From: Knoxdaviesia capensis
Lineage: Eukaryota > Ascomycota > Sordariomycetes > Microascales > Gondwanamycetaceae
NCBI GenBank assembly: GCA_001510575.1
Contig: LNGK01000010.1
Location: forward strand, 1,961,111 to 2,025,110
Direction of reading: 5' to 3'
Length of the DNA: 64,000 bases
The position numbers were made by a program, and so were the translations under genes. Below, piece after piece: positions 47,663-60,281 of the stretch. Below the pieces are notes generated by a model. That model was not told where the DNA came from. It ran no database searches and saw nothing but the letters and a program-made list of their open reading frames with translations. Each line of letters opens with the position of its first letter. Position 1 is the first letter of the stretch.

Positions 47663-50062
47663 TCACTCGCCATCCTCGTCGCCATCAGCCCCCGCATCCG
47701 CAACACTCGCCGCCTCGGCGCGGCCGCCCGACGGCCGCGCGCGCCGGCGCTTCGGCGCCCCGCGAATCATCGGCACTTCGGCCATCCAGCGCCACACGAT
47801 GCGCGCGCGATCCGACAAGAAGGCCGTCGGGCTCGGCGCGGCGCCGTCCTCGGGCGGCGGGGCGGTGTGGTTGGCCGGCAGGTTGTGCGAGGGCGCCGCC
47901 GACGTGGTGTTCACGTTCGTCGAGAACGGCGCCCAGCGCTCGGCCGCCGCGGCCAGCGAGCCGACCGACATGTCCGGGTCGTCGGGCTGCGGGCGGCGTG
48001 CCGGCGACGGCGGGGCCTGCTCGTCCGGCGCGCCGGGCCGCGGCGGCGCCATGGCCTGCGGCAGCGGGGCCGGCTCGCACAGCGTGTCCCACAGCACCGG
48101 GAAGGCGGGCACCTTGGGCAGCGGGCCGACCGACAGGCCGGGCGAGGCCTCCATGACGGCGTGGGCGCTGGCGGTGCGGATCAGCAGCGTGTTCCAGTCG
48201 TTGCGCGACGGCGAGCGGCTGGGCTGGAACACCGGGTACGCGTCGGACAGGCTGGCGATGCGCGCGGCCATCAGCGCGTGGCGCCGCAGGTCGGCCTCGG
48301 CGGTCTGCGCGAGGCAGTGGGCCAGCAGGAAGCCGTGGAGCGCCTCGTTGAGCAGCGGGTGGAACGTGCAGGCCTCGGACGAGCGCACGCGCGGCCGCAG
48401 CGCCGCCATGGGGAACATCACCGGCGCGCCGTTGGGCAGCGTCATGGTGTTCCCGATCACGGCCTCGATGCCGGGGATGGCGGCCGCGGGCACCTCGAGC
48501 GGCGGGACGCCCTTCAGGTGCGCCAGGCTCGGCTGGAACAGATCCGCCACGGTGTACAGCGTGGTGGGCGCCATGGCGGCCATCTCGGCGGACGAGAGCG
48601 AGATGTTGTTGATGCGGGCGCGCGCGCGGCGGACGGACGACGCGGGGATCGACGACGACGCGGGGGCGCCCGAGGTTACGGACGCCAGGATGGTGATCTT
48701 GCGGATGAAGTCGTCGAAGGCGCGCATCGGCATGTTGGGCGTGTACTGGAAGTGCGCGAAGAAGGCCAGGTAGTCGCGGATGGCGCGGCGCGCGTTCAGC
48801 TTGGCCTTGCGGCGGGTGGCCGCGACGGCCGGGTCGACGGGCGGCAGCGGCGGCGTCAGCGGCGGCGTCACGGCGGGCCCCGGCTCCGCGGCTCCGGCGG
48901 CGGCGGCGGCTTTGGCGGCCTGCTTGGCGGCTTGGTCGGCGGCCGATCCCTCCGGCGGGAAGGTCGATGCCGCGAGGCTCATGGCCAGGTGCAGGTGGGT
49001 CGAGGCGCGCTGGAAGTACAGCTGCGACGTGAGCCCCGACGGCCGGGCCGCCGAGTCGGCGGCGTCAGCCCCGCCGGCCCGCGTGCTCACGAGAGCCGTC
49101 TCGTAGCCGGCAGGCCCGTGGTGGGTGGCGGCGTTGCGCTCCAGCGCGTCCGTCAGGTCGTGGATGGCGCCCTCCTCGTCGGCCTTGACGCCCTTGATGA
49201 TGGCGCGCGTGCGCAGCGGGCCAACCACGGACGTCGGCGACGCGGCCACCATCGGCGACGACGGGGTGGCACTCAGCGACGCGGCGGCGTTGGCGCCGGC
49301 GTTGATGACGAGGTCGAGCGGCGCCAGCGGGGTGAACTCAACCAGCTTGCGGCTGGGGATCTTCTCGTGGAAGAAGTGCACGTAGCGCGCGTCCATGTCG
49401 GACGGGTCGCGCAGCAGCACCTGGCCGGCGACGTCGTCCATGGCGGACGAGATCTGCATCATGGCCACGCTGCAGGCGATCTCGTCGACGCGGTACGCCT
49501 CGGCCAGCCGCCGCGTGGCCTGCTGGAGGATGCGGAAGCGCCGCTCCTTGGTCAGCCGCGAGCTGGCGTTGGCGCCGCCGCTGCCGCCGCCGCCGCCGCT
49601 GCCGCCGGCGTTGCGGCCGCCGGCCATCGCGGCCGAGCTAAGCCCCGCCGACTTGAGCGTGAACTCGGTGGCCTCGTCGATCAGCCGCCGGATCGTGCAC
49701 AGGTCCTGCAGCACGCCCGGGTCCATCGGCCGCGGCCGCGGCGCGTTGAGGTTGAGCTCGGCGATGATGTCGAGGATCTCCGTCGGGAGGAGCAGCCACG
49801 GGCCGTGGTAGGTTGCAATGTGGCGCCAGTGTCTGTAAGAGAAGAGAGCGGTTTAGAAGATGGACTCGGGCGGTTGTGAGGAGAGCCCTGCTGGCTGCAC
49901 GACCATTCGAACATACTTATACCGGCACAGCAGCAGCGTCGGAGTGGCCGCCTCGCTGGTGGAGGCGCCGGACTCCGACACCCGGTCGGAGCCGGCGACG
50001 TCGGATCCGCCGGCGGCAGCGCCGGCCTTCTTGCCCTTCTTCGGCTTGGGGTTCGGAGGCAT
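47663..50062 (-). CDS. Conserved-looking protein of unknown function (two exons)
   Basis: Exons 50062-49917 and 49832-47663 give 771 residues. The donor is GTATGT at 49916; a GT 6 nt upstream at 49922 is also in phase and would drop two residues. The protein starts with a Lys/Pro-rich segment (MPPNPKPKKGKKAG) and continues after the junction as YKHWRHIATYHGPWLLLPTEI, a motif-like region with several Trp/His/Tyr. The body is probably helical (ERRFRILQQATRRLAEAYRV; ARRAIRDYLAFFAHFQYTPN) with Ala/Gly/Pro-rich linkers. The C-terminus has a basic stretch (APKRRRARPSGGRAE), possibly a nuclear localisation signal, then an acidic end. There is no signal peptide or membrane segment. I recall similar uncharacterised proteins in Aspergillus but cannot assign a function. 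Confidence 0.85.
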
Positions 50063-51247
50063 ATCGACCTTTAAGAGATGTGGATCCTCCGGAGGGTCGA
50101 GGGCATGGGTCTGGGGTCAGCTGCTCAGTGTCAACCCGCGATATCGGGCCAAAGGCTGAAAAACAGGGTTGGAAAAAGTGGAAGAAGAAGCGAGAAACCA
50201 CTTGAACGAAAATTCAGTTCAAGGCTGGTATATTTATAGCCAGGGAAAAAAAAACAAGGCGAACCCAACAGCTCCGGATGGCGGGGAAAGCAGGCCAGCT
50301 CCAAAGCACACACCCAGCAATTGGATGAAAACCCACACGCAAACGAAAAAACCGAAATCCAAGCAACGGCAAGAATAGTCAAACCCGGCCCTTTGAAATC
50401 ACGAGGAAACAAAATAGCACAAACTGATATGAGATCGGGGGGCTGGAAGCGGCTGATTTTGAAAAAAGAAAATGAAAAAGAAAAAGAAAAACGAAGCTGA
50501 AGCTATCACGCAGTTCCAATAGCCGCGCGTTGTTATTTCCCCCAAGTCGTCTCTCTCGGTCGCTCCTTCTCAGTCGTACCCAAGTCTAGCGCTCTAGCCG
50601 AGCAAGCGTTGGTTCGTCCGTATAGCTGCAAGGTTTTTTTTTTGGGGGGGGGGATCTTAGTGGGGTAAATCCTTTTGGGAAAGGGCAAGAAAAAAACGGG
50701 GCTGGAGAAGCTAGACGCCGAATGAACGTTTGGCGCTGGGCCGGCTCAGGCGCGCGGGTGGGTTAGGGTTGGTTAGGGTTTGGCTTCTTCCCCACGAATC
50801 TACAAGAAGCGTTATGAGGACGCACAGCTACGACTGACGAGAGAGGACGCGGTAAATGCAAGTGAAAATGACCCAGAAACGTTGAATTATAGGATGATGA
50901 CTCTAGCCGCCGCCACCAAGTGAGAGAGAGAGAGAGGCAAGAAGGAGACTACCGAAAAACGCACGAAGCAGCATATGTGAACAAACTGACCGACCACCCA
51001 GCCCAACCCCGTCCACCAAGAAAAGAAAGCAATATCCAGAAGGCCAGAGACAAAAGATGAGGATTGAGGAGTCGGGAGAGGGGGGTATGTACATTAGTAG
51101 TTCGGAGGGGGGGAATGGTTGAGTCGGTTGATAGAGAGTCGGAATATATGCGCGAGTAGTGCGGAAGACGCGCCGATGCTTCAAGACCGGGAGAGGCGCG
51201 AAAGATGATAGAGAGTCGAGACGGTGTTTCAGAGTGGAAGAGACAGA
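50063..51247. other. Spacer between the unknown gene and VPS9
   Basis: Upstream region of the unknown gene (minus strand) and the 3' flank of VPS9. Two telomere-like octamers with 10-bp spacing lie at 50763-50770 and 50773-50780. No gene is seen. Confidence 0.65.
50763..50780 (+). repeat. Paired telomere-like motif, 10-bp spacing
   Basis: TTAGGGTT at 50763-50770 and again at 50773-50780, one helical turn apart, upstream of the unknown gene on the minus strand. Confidence 0.9.
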
Positions 51248-54138
51248 TCAGGACGATAGTGCAAGACAAGCATCCACAGCAAGTCCAACCCTAGAATCCG
51301 GGGGAGACATCGTTAGCTTCCTTCCCACAGCACCACACCAACACCCGCAAGAACAGCACAAACAAAGCAGGAAGAGGAAACTCACCGCCCCTCCTTCTGG
51401 TACACAACATCGCTGATCACCTCGCGGTCCAGGTCCGGGAACATGCCCGCCAGCGTCTCCACAATCGTCGAGTGCTCGGCCCGGTGCAGCCGCTGCGCCT
51501 CCGCCGCCTCCGCGCTGGCCTGCCGCGCGGCCGCCTCCTCCGCCGACAGCGTGTGCCGCAGCCGCAGCCTCTCGCCCGGGCCGCCAGCCTCGCCCACGTC
51601 GTCTTCGTCGCCGCTGGAGTCGTTGAAGTCGTCGCTACCGCCCCGTATTCCCCTCGCGGCACCGGCGGGGCGGACTTGGCGGGCCGGCAGGGGTGGTGCG
51701 GGAACCGCGGCTTTCGCGCCGGCGGCGGGGGTGCGCGGCGCGCTGACGGGCGTGACTAGCGGGGGCGCCGGTGCAGCCGCCGCCGAGGACGACGAGGCAG
51801 ACGTGTCGTCCCCGAAAATCCGCCCGATGGTGGTCAGCGGGTTCTGAATCGACCGGAACAGGCCCGCCAGCGCGACTTTCTCGTCCGGCGCGTCCGACGT
51901 GCCCTCGTTCGACGACGTCGAGCGCCGCGGCTCACTCGGCCCCGCCGCGTCGACGGCTTGCCGCGCCATCGACGACGAGGATGGCTGGCCGCCGCGGCTA
52001 GGTGAGACGGCCCCGCTGCTCTTCTCGTTGTACTCCGGCTCGGCGGGGAGGCGCGGCGACTCGAGACGGTGCTTCTCGGCAATCGCCGACACGGCGGCCT
52101 CGACGTTGCGTTCGAACTCCTCGTCGGTTATGGTTAACGTGGTGCGGTCCATGTTTTCGATGAATTGGATCACGCCCATCTGTGTGTGGTGCAGTTAGTA
52201 CGCGAGATTTTACATATATAGATTCAAGAAACATAGGGAAACGCACCAGAGATGACAAGTAGTATCCGGCCTCGCCGCCCAGCTTATCCTGGTTCCGGAA
52301 CCGGAGAATGTACTGCACATTGGACACCAGGTGCTCGGGGTTCGCCTGCAGCACGACATAGATGAGCAGCGGCATGAACGAGTCGGCCGACGAGTCGGAT
52401 TTGTTGTGTTTTAGGAGACCTAGCGAGTGGCGGCGGGAGTCGTCAGTTATACTCAGTGTTGGAGACACAACAGGGCTTCAGGCAACGAAAGAGAAGCTTA
52501 CCGAAGATGACCTTGCAGCAGTTCAGCACACAGATGATCTTGTCCCTGGGAGCACGGTACGACTTGATTTTCAACAGCTCTGCAGACACAATTGTTAGAA
52601 AAAACCGGAATCGGGAGGCTAAAAAGAGAGCAGAACGCCGTCGGGAGACACCCTCAGGACACGGAAAACTCACCCTGCTGCGCCAACCGCAAGAACCGCC
52701 GCCCACTATCCCCCACCGGCGGCAGATCCAAGTGCTCCTCCCGGACCCAGCCGTAGATGTTGATTTTCTGCGTCAGCACGTCATCTCTTTCCACGTCCTC
52801 CTGGTGCTGCCCCCGCCGGCCGGGTCCCATGGGGCGATCCTGGCCCTTGCGCCGCGGCTTCGCGCCCGGGATGGGCTGCGGCGGCGCAATGGCCGGCGAG
52901 AAGGTCTGCGTGTACAGCCGGTTCATCACCAGCTTCTCCATGCCCTCGCGCGCATTGTCGAATTCCGCGTCGGTCACGTTGCGCCACACCTCGCACTGCG
53001 CCATCTTGTTGCCGATGAAGGCCAGGAAGTCGCCGATGATCTTGACCTGCTCGTGCACCATCCACTGGCGCCGGCCAAACTCCGACAGGAACGAGCGGAG
53101 GTAGCGCGCGACCGGGTCGGCCTTCTTGTTGCGCAGCTGCTCGAGGAACCGGTGGAAGTCGAACGGCAGCGCCGGCTCCGGGTCGGCTTCGGGCGGCGGC
53201 GGGCGGTGGCGCGAGGGCGACAGCGGAGACTCGGCGCCCAGCTCGGCGATGCCGGGCTCGGCTCCGGCGCCGCCGGGAGTGCCGTCGGGGGTATCTTTCG
53301 GCGGGACCGGCGGGCCCACGTCGTCGATCGAGCCGGAGTGCTCGCGCGTCTTGGAAGACCCGGACGCCGCGCCCGACGACACGGCCGTCGAGGCCAACGA
53401 GGCATCCGAGTGCAGCCCGTGCAGCTGCGACGCAATGCGCGGGGCCAGCGGCTCCAGACTCGACTTGCGCGGCGGGTGGGCCTGCATGGGGCCGGCGGCC
53501 AGCAGCGGCGACGCCATCTCCAGGCGCGGGCTCATGACCTCCTCGACACCCGGCCCGCCGCCGTCCTCGCCGAACTGTAGCATGATGCTCTGGATCTCCG
53601 ACCGCGAGCCGGCCTCCTGGTCGTCCTCGCTCGTGTAGCGGCGGTCGTCGTCGCCGTCGCCGCCGCGCAGCGGCGACATGTCGATCGACACCTGACTGTC
53701 GGCCCGCGCGTGGTGGTGGTGGTGGTGGTGGTGGTGGTCGGCGGCGCGGCGGCTGCGGGTTGAGCTGTCAGCTGTTGACGACGTGCGGGACGGCGGCTGC
53801 GAGGTGAACGGCGTGCACGGCGTTGGGTCGACGTACGACGGGGAGAGCTGGTCGGGCGGTAGGAGGAGCTGGTCGGCGTTGAGGGAGAGCGGGTGCGGCG
53901 GCTTGTTGGGGACGGTCGAGGAAGTGTCGGGGGCGGCGAAGTGGGACGGTTTCAGTGTGGCCACCGAGGCTGTGAGCAGGTCAGACGAGTCGTCAGCAGC
54001 ACCGGTCGAGGCAGTCTCGGCGGGAGCTTCAGAAGCAGTATCCGGGCCTGCGTCGGGAGCTGGCGGGTCGGGGGAGAGGTCGATCACGTCGCCGGCGGCG
54101 GCTTGACGGAGAGGCATGGCGGCGTTTTCGGAAGTCAT
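51248..54138 (-). CDS. vps9: VPS9-domain Rab5-type guanine nucleotide exchange factor with CUE domain (five exons)
   Basis: Exons 54138-52674, 52579-52502, 52419-52247, 52179-51386 and 51290-51248 join in frame to 850 residues. The N-terminal 320 residues are disordered, Ser/Pro-rich, with nine consecutive His. The helical bundle starts at about 325 (FDFHRFLEQLRNKKADPVAR). The VPS9 core runs through exons 2-4 (APRDKIICVLNCCKVIFG, then DSFMPLLIYVVLQANPEHLV). D527 and Y551 sit where the catalytic Asp and Tyr of this family lie. The last exon completes a CUE ubiquitin-binding domain: MFP (818-820) to VDACLALSS at the end. The protein should activate Vps21/Ypt51-type Rab GTPases in endosome and vacuole traffic. 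Without the 43-nt last exon the CUE helix would be cut, so that exon is well supported. Confidence 0.95.
53711..53738 (-). repeat. (CAC)n tract encoding nine histidines
   Basis: GTG/CAC repeat inside the VPS9 coding region, in the disordered N-terminal part. Confidence 0.95.
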
Positions 54139-54158
54139 GTCGAGACGGGCCGGCCCAT
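54135..54158 (-). promoter_or_regulatory. Upstream ORF overlapping the VPS9 start codon
   Basis: An ATG at 54158 (context AAAA ATG G) opens a seven-codon frame, MGRPVST, whose TGA (54137-54135) overlaps the main ATG (54138-54136) in the arrangement ATGA. If it lies in the mRNA it could limit VPS9 translation or act by termination-reinitiation. Confidence 0.5.
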
Positions 54159-55472
54159 TTTTCACAGGGGGACGTCGGCGAGGAGAGATCTAGGACTCGG
54201 AGATATATTGTGGCTCCGGAGGCCAATCACAGAGAGAGAGAGAGAGAGGGCTCAGATGAGGCGGTGAAAGTCAACACAAACGCACTGAGAGAGTGTAGGT
54301 CGTCGAGATATGGAGAAGGGGACGATATAAGACTGAGAGACGGATTAGAAGAAGAGGAACCCCCCCAAGATCCAACAGTGGAGAGAGAGCGAGAATATAA
54401 CCTTGTAGGAATGCTGCAGTAGGATTAGGCAGATCGATTCGGTTCGGGTGATAAGCAAAATTATATAGGAGCCAAACGAGAGCAGACAGAGCTTCGAGAT
54501 AACGACCCCCCAAAACACACGACACCCGTAAAGAGAGGCGAAGAACCAAAGATGTATCTGGAACACACAGAAAGGAACAAAGCAACGAGGATTATTAATT
54601 AGGAAGAACTTCGCGAGAATATAGAAATAGAAACAGCCCGATCACAAGCGACAGCAAAAGGGTGAAGAAGGGTGTTGACGAAGAGAAGATGAAACGTGCC
54701 ACAAGATCTGCTGTCTGTTCAGGCGAATCGTGCTTTTGGGCGGGTGTGTGCTCCTTCCTGCGCTGTTCGTTCGCGGCGGGCGCTCGGTTCAGGCGGTCTC
54801 GGGCCACTGTAAACGGACCCGGCAGAATTCACTGATTGTCAAGTGACGACGGCTGGCGGGGCAAAATGTGCGTGGCTGGTTTTATTGGGGAAGGGGGAAA
54901 AAGAAAAAAAAAAAGAAAAAAAAGCAGGGTGCAGAAATTGGTGAGAAGCTGTTGGAGGATTGAGAAAACGTCGGATGCGGAGCGGGGTGAACCCCTCTCT
55001 GGCCACCTGGTGGCAGCCGACACGCGTGGCCGTTGGGGTCTAACCCTTAACCCTAACACTGGTTGTGTGTCACGACGACCATTGTATTAGACCCTGATAT
55101 GAACAAGTGGACATGATCTGCACTTATCTCCCAACGGTCTAGGTACATGTCCGAAGAACTGGCTAGGGACGCTTCCGCATGCAATCTATATACAAAAAGC
55201 GAAATATCCACACAGAGCACGACACAGCTGGATCGCGAGCCCCGGGAATAGGAGAACACCCACTACCACCCAATCTTCACACATGAAAAGAAACACACGA
55301 GATCCAAAAAGGGAGAAAGATGTCTATAGCAGTAATGATGAAGGAAAACAATGGTGGAGGTATCATAATGCAAAAATACGCAAAAAAGAGACCCAAAAAA
55401 AAGGAAAGATCGAAAGGATGGAATCGAGACGGCCTCGCGGGAAATCGCCAACACAACAGCAGACAAGACGCT
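54139..55472. other. Spacer between VPS9 and flippase genes
   Basis: VPS9 promoter and the 3' flank of the flippase gene, with a GA run at 54232-54248, an A-rich tract near 54897-54923 and a telomere-like octamer at 55049-55056. No gene is seen. Confidence 0.65.
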
Positions 55473-58400
55473 TTACGCCGCGTGCTTCTTGCGCCGCGAC
55501 AGCACCCGCAAGAACCGCCGCACGCCCTTCTCCTCATCGCCCCGCACTTTTTCGTCATCCTCATCCTCGTCCTGCTCGTCTTCGGTGTCGGTGCCCTCCA
55601 CCGCCGACCGCAACGCCATCTGCTCCTCCGCCACAATGCCGCGCAACCGCGCCTTGACCAGCGGATCCTGCTCCATCTCCTGCCACGTCTCCAGGTCCCA
55701 CTCGTCGCCGTGGCCCCGCCGCCGCCGCGACCACTGCCCGCCGCCGCCGCCGCTGCCGGCCTTGCCGTCGGCCGCCGTGCTGCTGCCCGTCTCGTCGCCC
55801 ATGGGACTCGCCGAGCTGTTCCGCATCCCCGAACCCCCGGCGCCCGCGGCCACACCGTCGCCATCGGCTTCCTCGGCGTCGTCGCTCCGGCGCGGCCAGA
55901 ACCGCCGCCGCCGCACAATCCCCGACTGCAGGATCTTGACCTTGAACACCTTCAGGCTGAACTCCAGCAGCCCCAGCGTGCCGAGCACCCCGAACAGCGT
56001 GGCCCACCACGCCGGGTCGGCGCCGAACGTCTTCGTGAAGCCGTCGGCAATGGCGTAGATCGACGGCTTGTACTCGTACACGCTCGACAGCAGCAGATTC
56101 CACGCCCACCAGCCGCCCGTCGTCACGAAGAACGACACCATGACGATCATCGTCTTGTAGTGCGTCTCGAACATAAACAGCTTCCAGTTGACCCACAGCA
56201 CGCCGATCGTGAACGACAGGTCCGAAATCGCGTACAGCCCGTTGTCGCTGGTCATCGCAAACCGGCCGTAGCCTGCCCACACGCCAAAGTACGCAATCAC
56301 GCCCTCGACGGCCCCCAGGAACATCCACCGCACAAACTTGAAGATGTTGAGGCCCTTGTTCCGCTGGCCGTAGCAGTACAGCTCCGGAACCGCGAGGAGC
56401 GTCTCGGCCCGCAGGTCCTGGTCCCAGATACCGAAGCAGATCACACACAAGCTCGTGAACAGCGTGTTGAAGACCGTCAGACTGGTGGCTTCGTACAGCG
56501 ATGTGCCGGTGTAGCCGTTGGAGCGCTGGTATAGAGCTGTCGGCAGGTAGAAAAACATTTCCTTCCAGAACGTCGCCAGAATGAACTTGGCCACGCGGCT
56601 GTAGTTCCACCGTCCATGAACCAGCAACAGCCGCTGCAAGAACCGGAATTGGGCAATGGCGAAATCCGCCACACGCGCCGCCTGCAGGCCTTCTTTGCCA
56701 GAGATACCCACACCCACGTGGCTCTCCGCAATCATTGCCAAGTCGTTGGCACCGTCGCCGATGGCCAGCGTCAGCCCGCGGTGGCGGAGCCGGCCCTTGA
56801 GCTTGCGGATCTTGGATCTAACAGTCCGCACCAGCAGGGCCTTCTGCGCAGGCGACGCACGGCAGCAGATGACAGAGTCCACCAACGGCATAACCGAGTA
56901 GAAGAGCATCGACAGCTCCGACGACTTCTCCACAAGGCCGAGCGTGTGGCCGTCGATGACCACCACACTGTGGACAGCCTCCGTCTGCACGTCCTCGGCA
57001 ATGCCGTGCAGCTGGTCGGCCACCGAGCCCTTCGCGGCGTCCAGGATGAACATGTCCGATCCCGGCTGGCAGATCCGGGCCGAGTGCGCAATGTTGATCG
57101 CAGTCTCGCGCTTATCTCCCGTCAGCATCCAGATTTTGATATTGGCCCGGCGCAGCTTGTCAATGGTCTCCGGCACGCCGTCCTGGAGCTTGTCTTCAAT
57201 GGCAGACGCACCAACCAGGTCCAGCGACTGTTCCACCATCTCTCCTGCCGCTTCAATAAGCTCTTGTCGGTTTACTAGGCTGGTCGTGGCATCGTCGTAG
57301 ATCTTTTTCCAGTTCCGATAGTCCGCGTCAGTCAGAAACCGCTGAGCATACACCAGCGTACGCAGACCCTCGGAGGCAAAGTCGTCAAGGTGCTTGAAGC
57401 AGCGCGTGAAAGTTGCCGACTCGTCGAAGACCACAGCTTCGTCGAGGAAGCCAAACTTTTCAGGCAAAAGCTGCGAGCCGTAGTTCGGAGTTGACAAGTA
57501 GCTCGAGCTAACCTCGAGGGATGGGCGGCCTGCTGCCATCGAATGCCGTGGTCGATCCTCGCGTTCCCGAACAACAAACGTGTCGAGTTCGAACGACTTG
57601 CTGCGCCCGCTCTGGCTGATGGGTGGGGGGTGCCGGCTCGAGCTCGCCACAGCCATGTCACCGCCCGCAGCCGACTGCTGCGCACGTACCCGTCTAAGAT
57701 TGAGACTCTGCCGCACTCCAGGGTTGTTCATGGGATCCTGCAAACTGCGGCGCATCATCTCGTGCTCAACATCGGCACTCCTCCGCACTTCCGAAGCCGC
57801 CTGGCGGGCAAGCGACGCCTGCTTCAGTCTCGGCAGGATAGCCGAGTCCGCTCCCTTGCAGATGATGCAGATACGGCCGTCGGGGTATTTGAGAACGATC
57901 GACATGCGCTTACGGGCGCTGCTGAACTCGATGACGTCGAGGATCTGGTACACCTGGATCTCTTCACGGCCCATGTCGTTGGTAACGCGAAGGGTCACCG
58001 TCTGCGAGTTGCGTCCAATGACAACGTAGCCAAGCTCCTTTGCGGCCTGGACCAATGCTAGCTCGTCCGGAGAGGACGCCTGGTACACAAGATCGTCGCC
58101 CTTTTGCTCGGGGAGACAAGTATGGCACAGAGCCATGGCCAGGATATACTGCTTGGCTTTGCGCGCAAAGAGGGTGTGGGGTTTTAGTCGGATGTATTCC
58201 ACCAGATCGGCAGTGGTGACTTCCGGCTGGATGTGGTCCGGACGTCCCGTAGAGCGCCACTGAGACGACGAGCGCCGGTTCATGGTGTTCATAGAAGCCC
58301 GGGGAAGACCCGAGTCCGCGCCAACATCGTCTTCCAAGATGGCCAGAGACCGTCGGCTAGGCTTCTCTGGCGACTTGGCCGATGTCTTATCGCGGAGAGT

Positions 58401-60281
58401 AGGAGAGAGAAGAGACTGGTTTTGCGGCGGCAGAGGCTTCACAGGGGTGATTGTGAGCGAAGGTCGCGGCGCTCCAGCCGTGGGGGACGACATCATGGTT
58501 GCGGCGGGAGGAGTAACGCTGATGATTTCTTCAAACATGGGATCCGTGGGCATCGTAGGCAGGTCGGCTTCGTGGAGCCAGGCGGTTCCCGCAATGCTGA
58601 CCTTGCGGAACTTCATGACGTTCTCGGTCAGCGTGCCGGTCTTGTCGGTGAAGACATAGCCGATTTGGCCGAGGTTCTCGATAATGGTGTTCGTGTTACA
58701 CCGGGCCGGAGTATCGGAAACCTTGTCGTACATGCCGACGTCCGAATTCATGAACAGCATCTGGCCAAGTTTGACGATTTCCAGGCTCACGTACAGCGAG
58801 AGGGGGATGATGTTGTTGAACTGGATGATAAACGCAATGACGATCTGGTAGAAGGGAACGTGGGCGTCGTCCAGGTACCAGGACTTCTTCTCGGTGCTGC
58901 GCTGCCATATCAGGTAGCCGACGGAAACGCCCATCGATAGGGTGACGACGTACAGAGCCAAGACCATGACGATCTTGTTCGCGATGCGCTCCATGGCGGG
59001 CTTCTTGGCGCTGGGGTGCTGGTTTGCGTTGAGGCCTAAGAAAGAAAGAGGTTAGTTTCAGGTATCCATGCACGGCGGCGTTTGCGTGTGTGGCGTGGGA
59101 AAGGTGTGAGCCAGCCAGCCAGTCCAAACTGCCGGGTCCAGGTGGAAATCAGACAAAGAAGAGCACTTACGGATCTTGCACTCTTCACCGGTATTGACCA
59201 CGAGACCAATTGCGTGCTCGGTGTTCCGGATAACACACCCGCGATACACAATCTCGTTGAGCGTAAGTGGCATGGTCTTGTCACCGCAGGTCACGCGACC
59301 ATTGAACTGGTACAGATCGGGGTTCGGATCCTCGCAGACCAGTTCGGCGTCGGCAGCCAGAATGTTCTCAATCGACGAGCAGTCGGGAATGATGGGAGAA
59401 ACCTGTTTGCTCTTCAGGTTTGTCTCGCCATCCAGAGCCATGGTTTCGACAAATACGGCGCCGTCTTCGCCCGACGAGTGCAGCAGGATCAGATCGGCGG
59501 GGACGGCCTCGTCGCGGTCGAGGCGGACAACGTCGCCGACGTTTAGATTGCACCAGTTTGTCGGAAACCAGCGGAAGCCGTTGAACTCTTCGTCGACTTC
59601 TCGCACGGGTTCTTCTTTACGGCGGCGCAGGAACGGGATGCGGATGTTCTTTAGGGCCTCGCGTTTACTAGCGGCTGTAGCGTTTACAGATGAGACCTGT
59701 TTCAAAACCATGGCTTTTGTCGCGTTTTCCACCATGTCCAGACGGTAGCGGCGGTAGTCGTCGAAGCCTTCTTTGGCGATTGTCACCATGACGAAGAACA
59801 GCAGGGGCGCGATGGTGGTGTAGGAGCCCGTGGTACTGAGACCCGGGATCATTTGCGGGATACCGACACATAGGAAATAGAAGTTGCCAATTCGCGAGAA
59901 CTGGAAGAGGAGCTGTTTTGGAAGGAAATCCCAAATGGTGTATCTAGAAGTGCGAATGGAGTTGCCGACGTACGGACGTTCACGGCGATCGTCGATAAGC
60001 GGAGTGTCGCGTGCCGGATCGAGCGGAACGTGTCGGCCATCTTTCGACGGGGGCAGAGCACCGGTAGGTAAAAGAAAGGCGGGAAGCACGGAGAAGGCAG
60101 CAGATTTGGCGGCTTCCTTTATCCTGTAGCCCAGCGGAGGTAGCGGCTCGGAAGATTCGGGCTGAGGCTGGGTGGGGATGGGCGTAGACAACGATGTGGT
60201 CGAGGGAGTCACTGGGGCGTTCGTGACGTGGGCTGTTTTCTTGTCAGCCTCCGAGACAGAGGCCTCAGGAGGGTTTGCCAT
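55473..60281 (-). CDS. dnf3: P4-type ATPase, phospholipid flippase of the DNF3 type (two exons)
   Basis: Exons 60281-59171 and 59035-55473 (135-nt intron, donor GTAAGT, acceptor CTTAG) give 1557 residues. P4-ATPases move phospholipids from the outer or lumenal to the cytosolic leaflet in Golgi, endosome and plasma membrane. Visible landmarks: the start of the membrane domain with FLPKQLLFQFSRIGNFYFL, an actuator-domain DGET at about 280, the phosphorylation site D501-KTGTLTEN, the nucleotide-domain LTGDKRETAINIAHSARIC, and the hinge GDGANDLAMI at about 1128. The C-terminal membrane part is complete (NYSRVAKFILATFWKEMFFY onward), with an acidic/basic tail ending RRKKHAA. The order PQMIPGLSTTGSYTTIAPLL and the intron-split KIR-LNANQHPSAKK resemble DNF3 rather than DRS2 or NEO1 (from memory). 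Flippases of this kind usually need a Cdc50-family partner, not seen in this window. Confidence 0.93.

Noticed and set aside
47867..49879. 670-codon open frame on the plus strand
   Set aside because: It lies antisense to the coding exon of the unknown gene (47663-50062). Very GC-rich codon use leaves the opposite strand free of stops; the translation is an Arg/Gly/Val-rich string with no domain.
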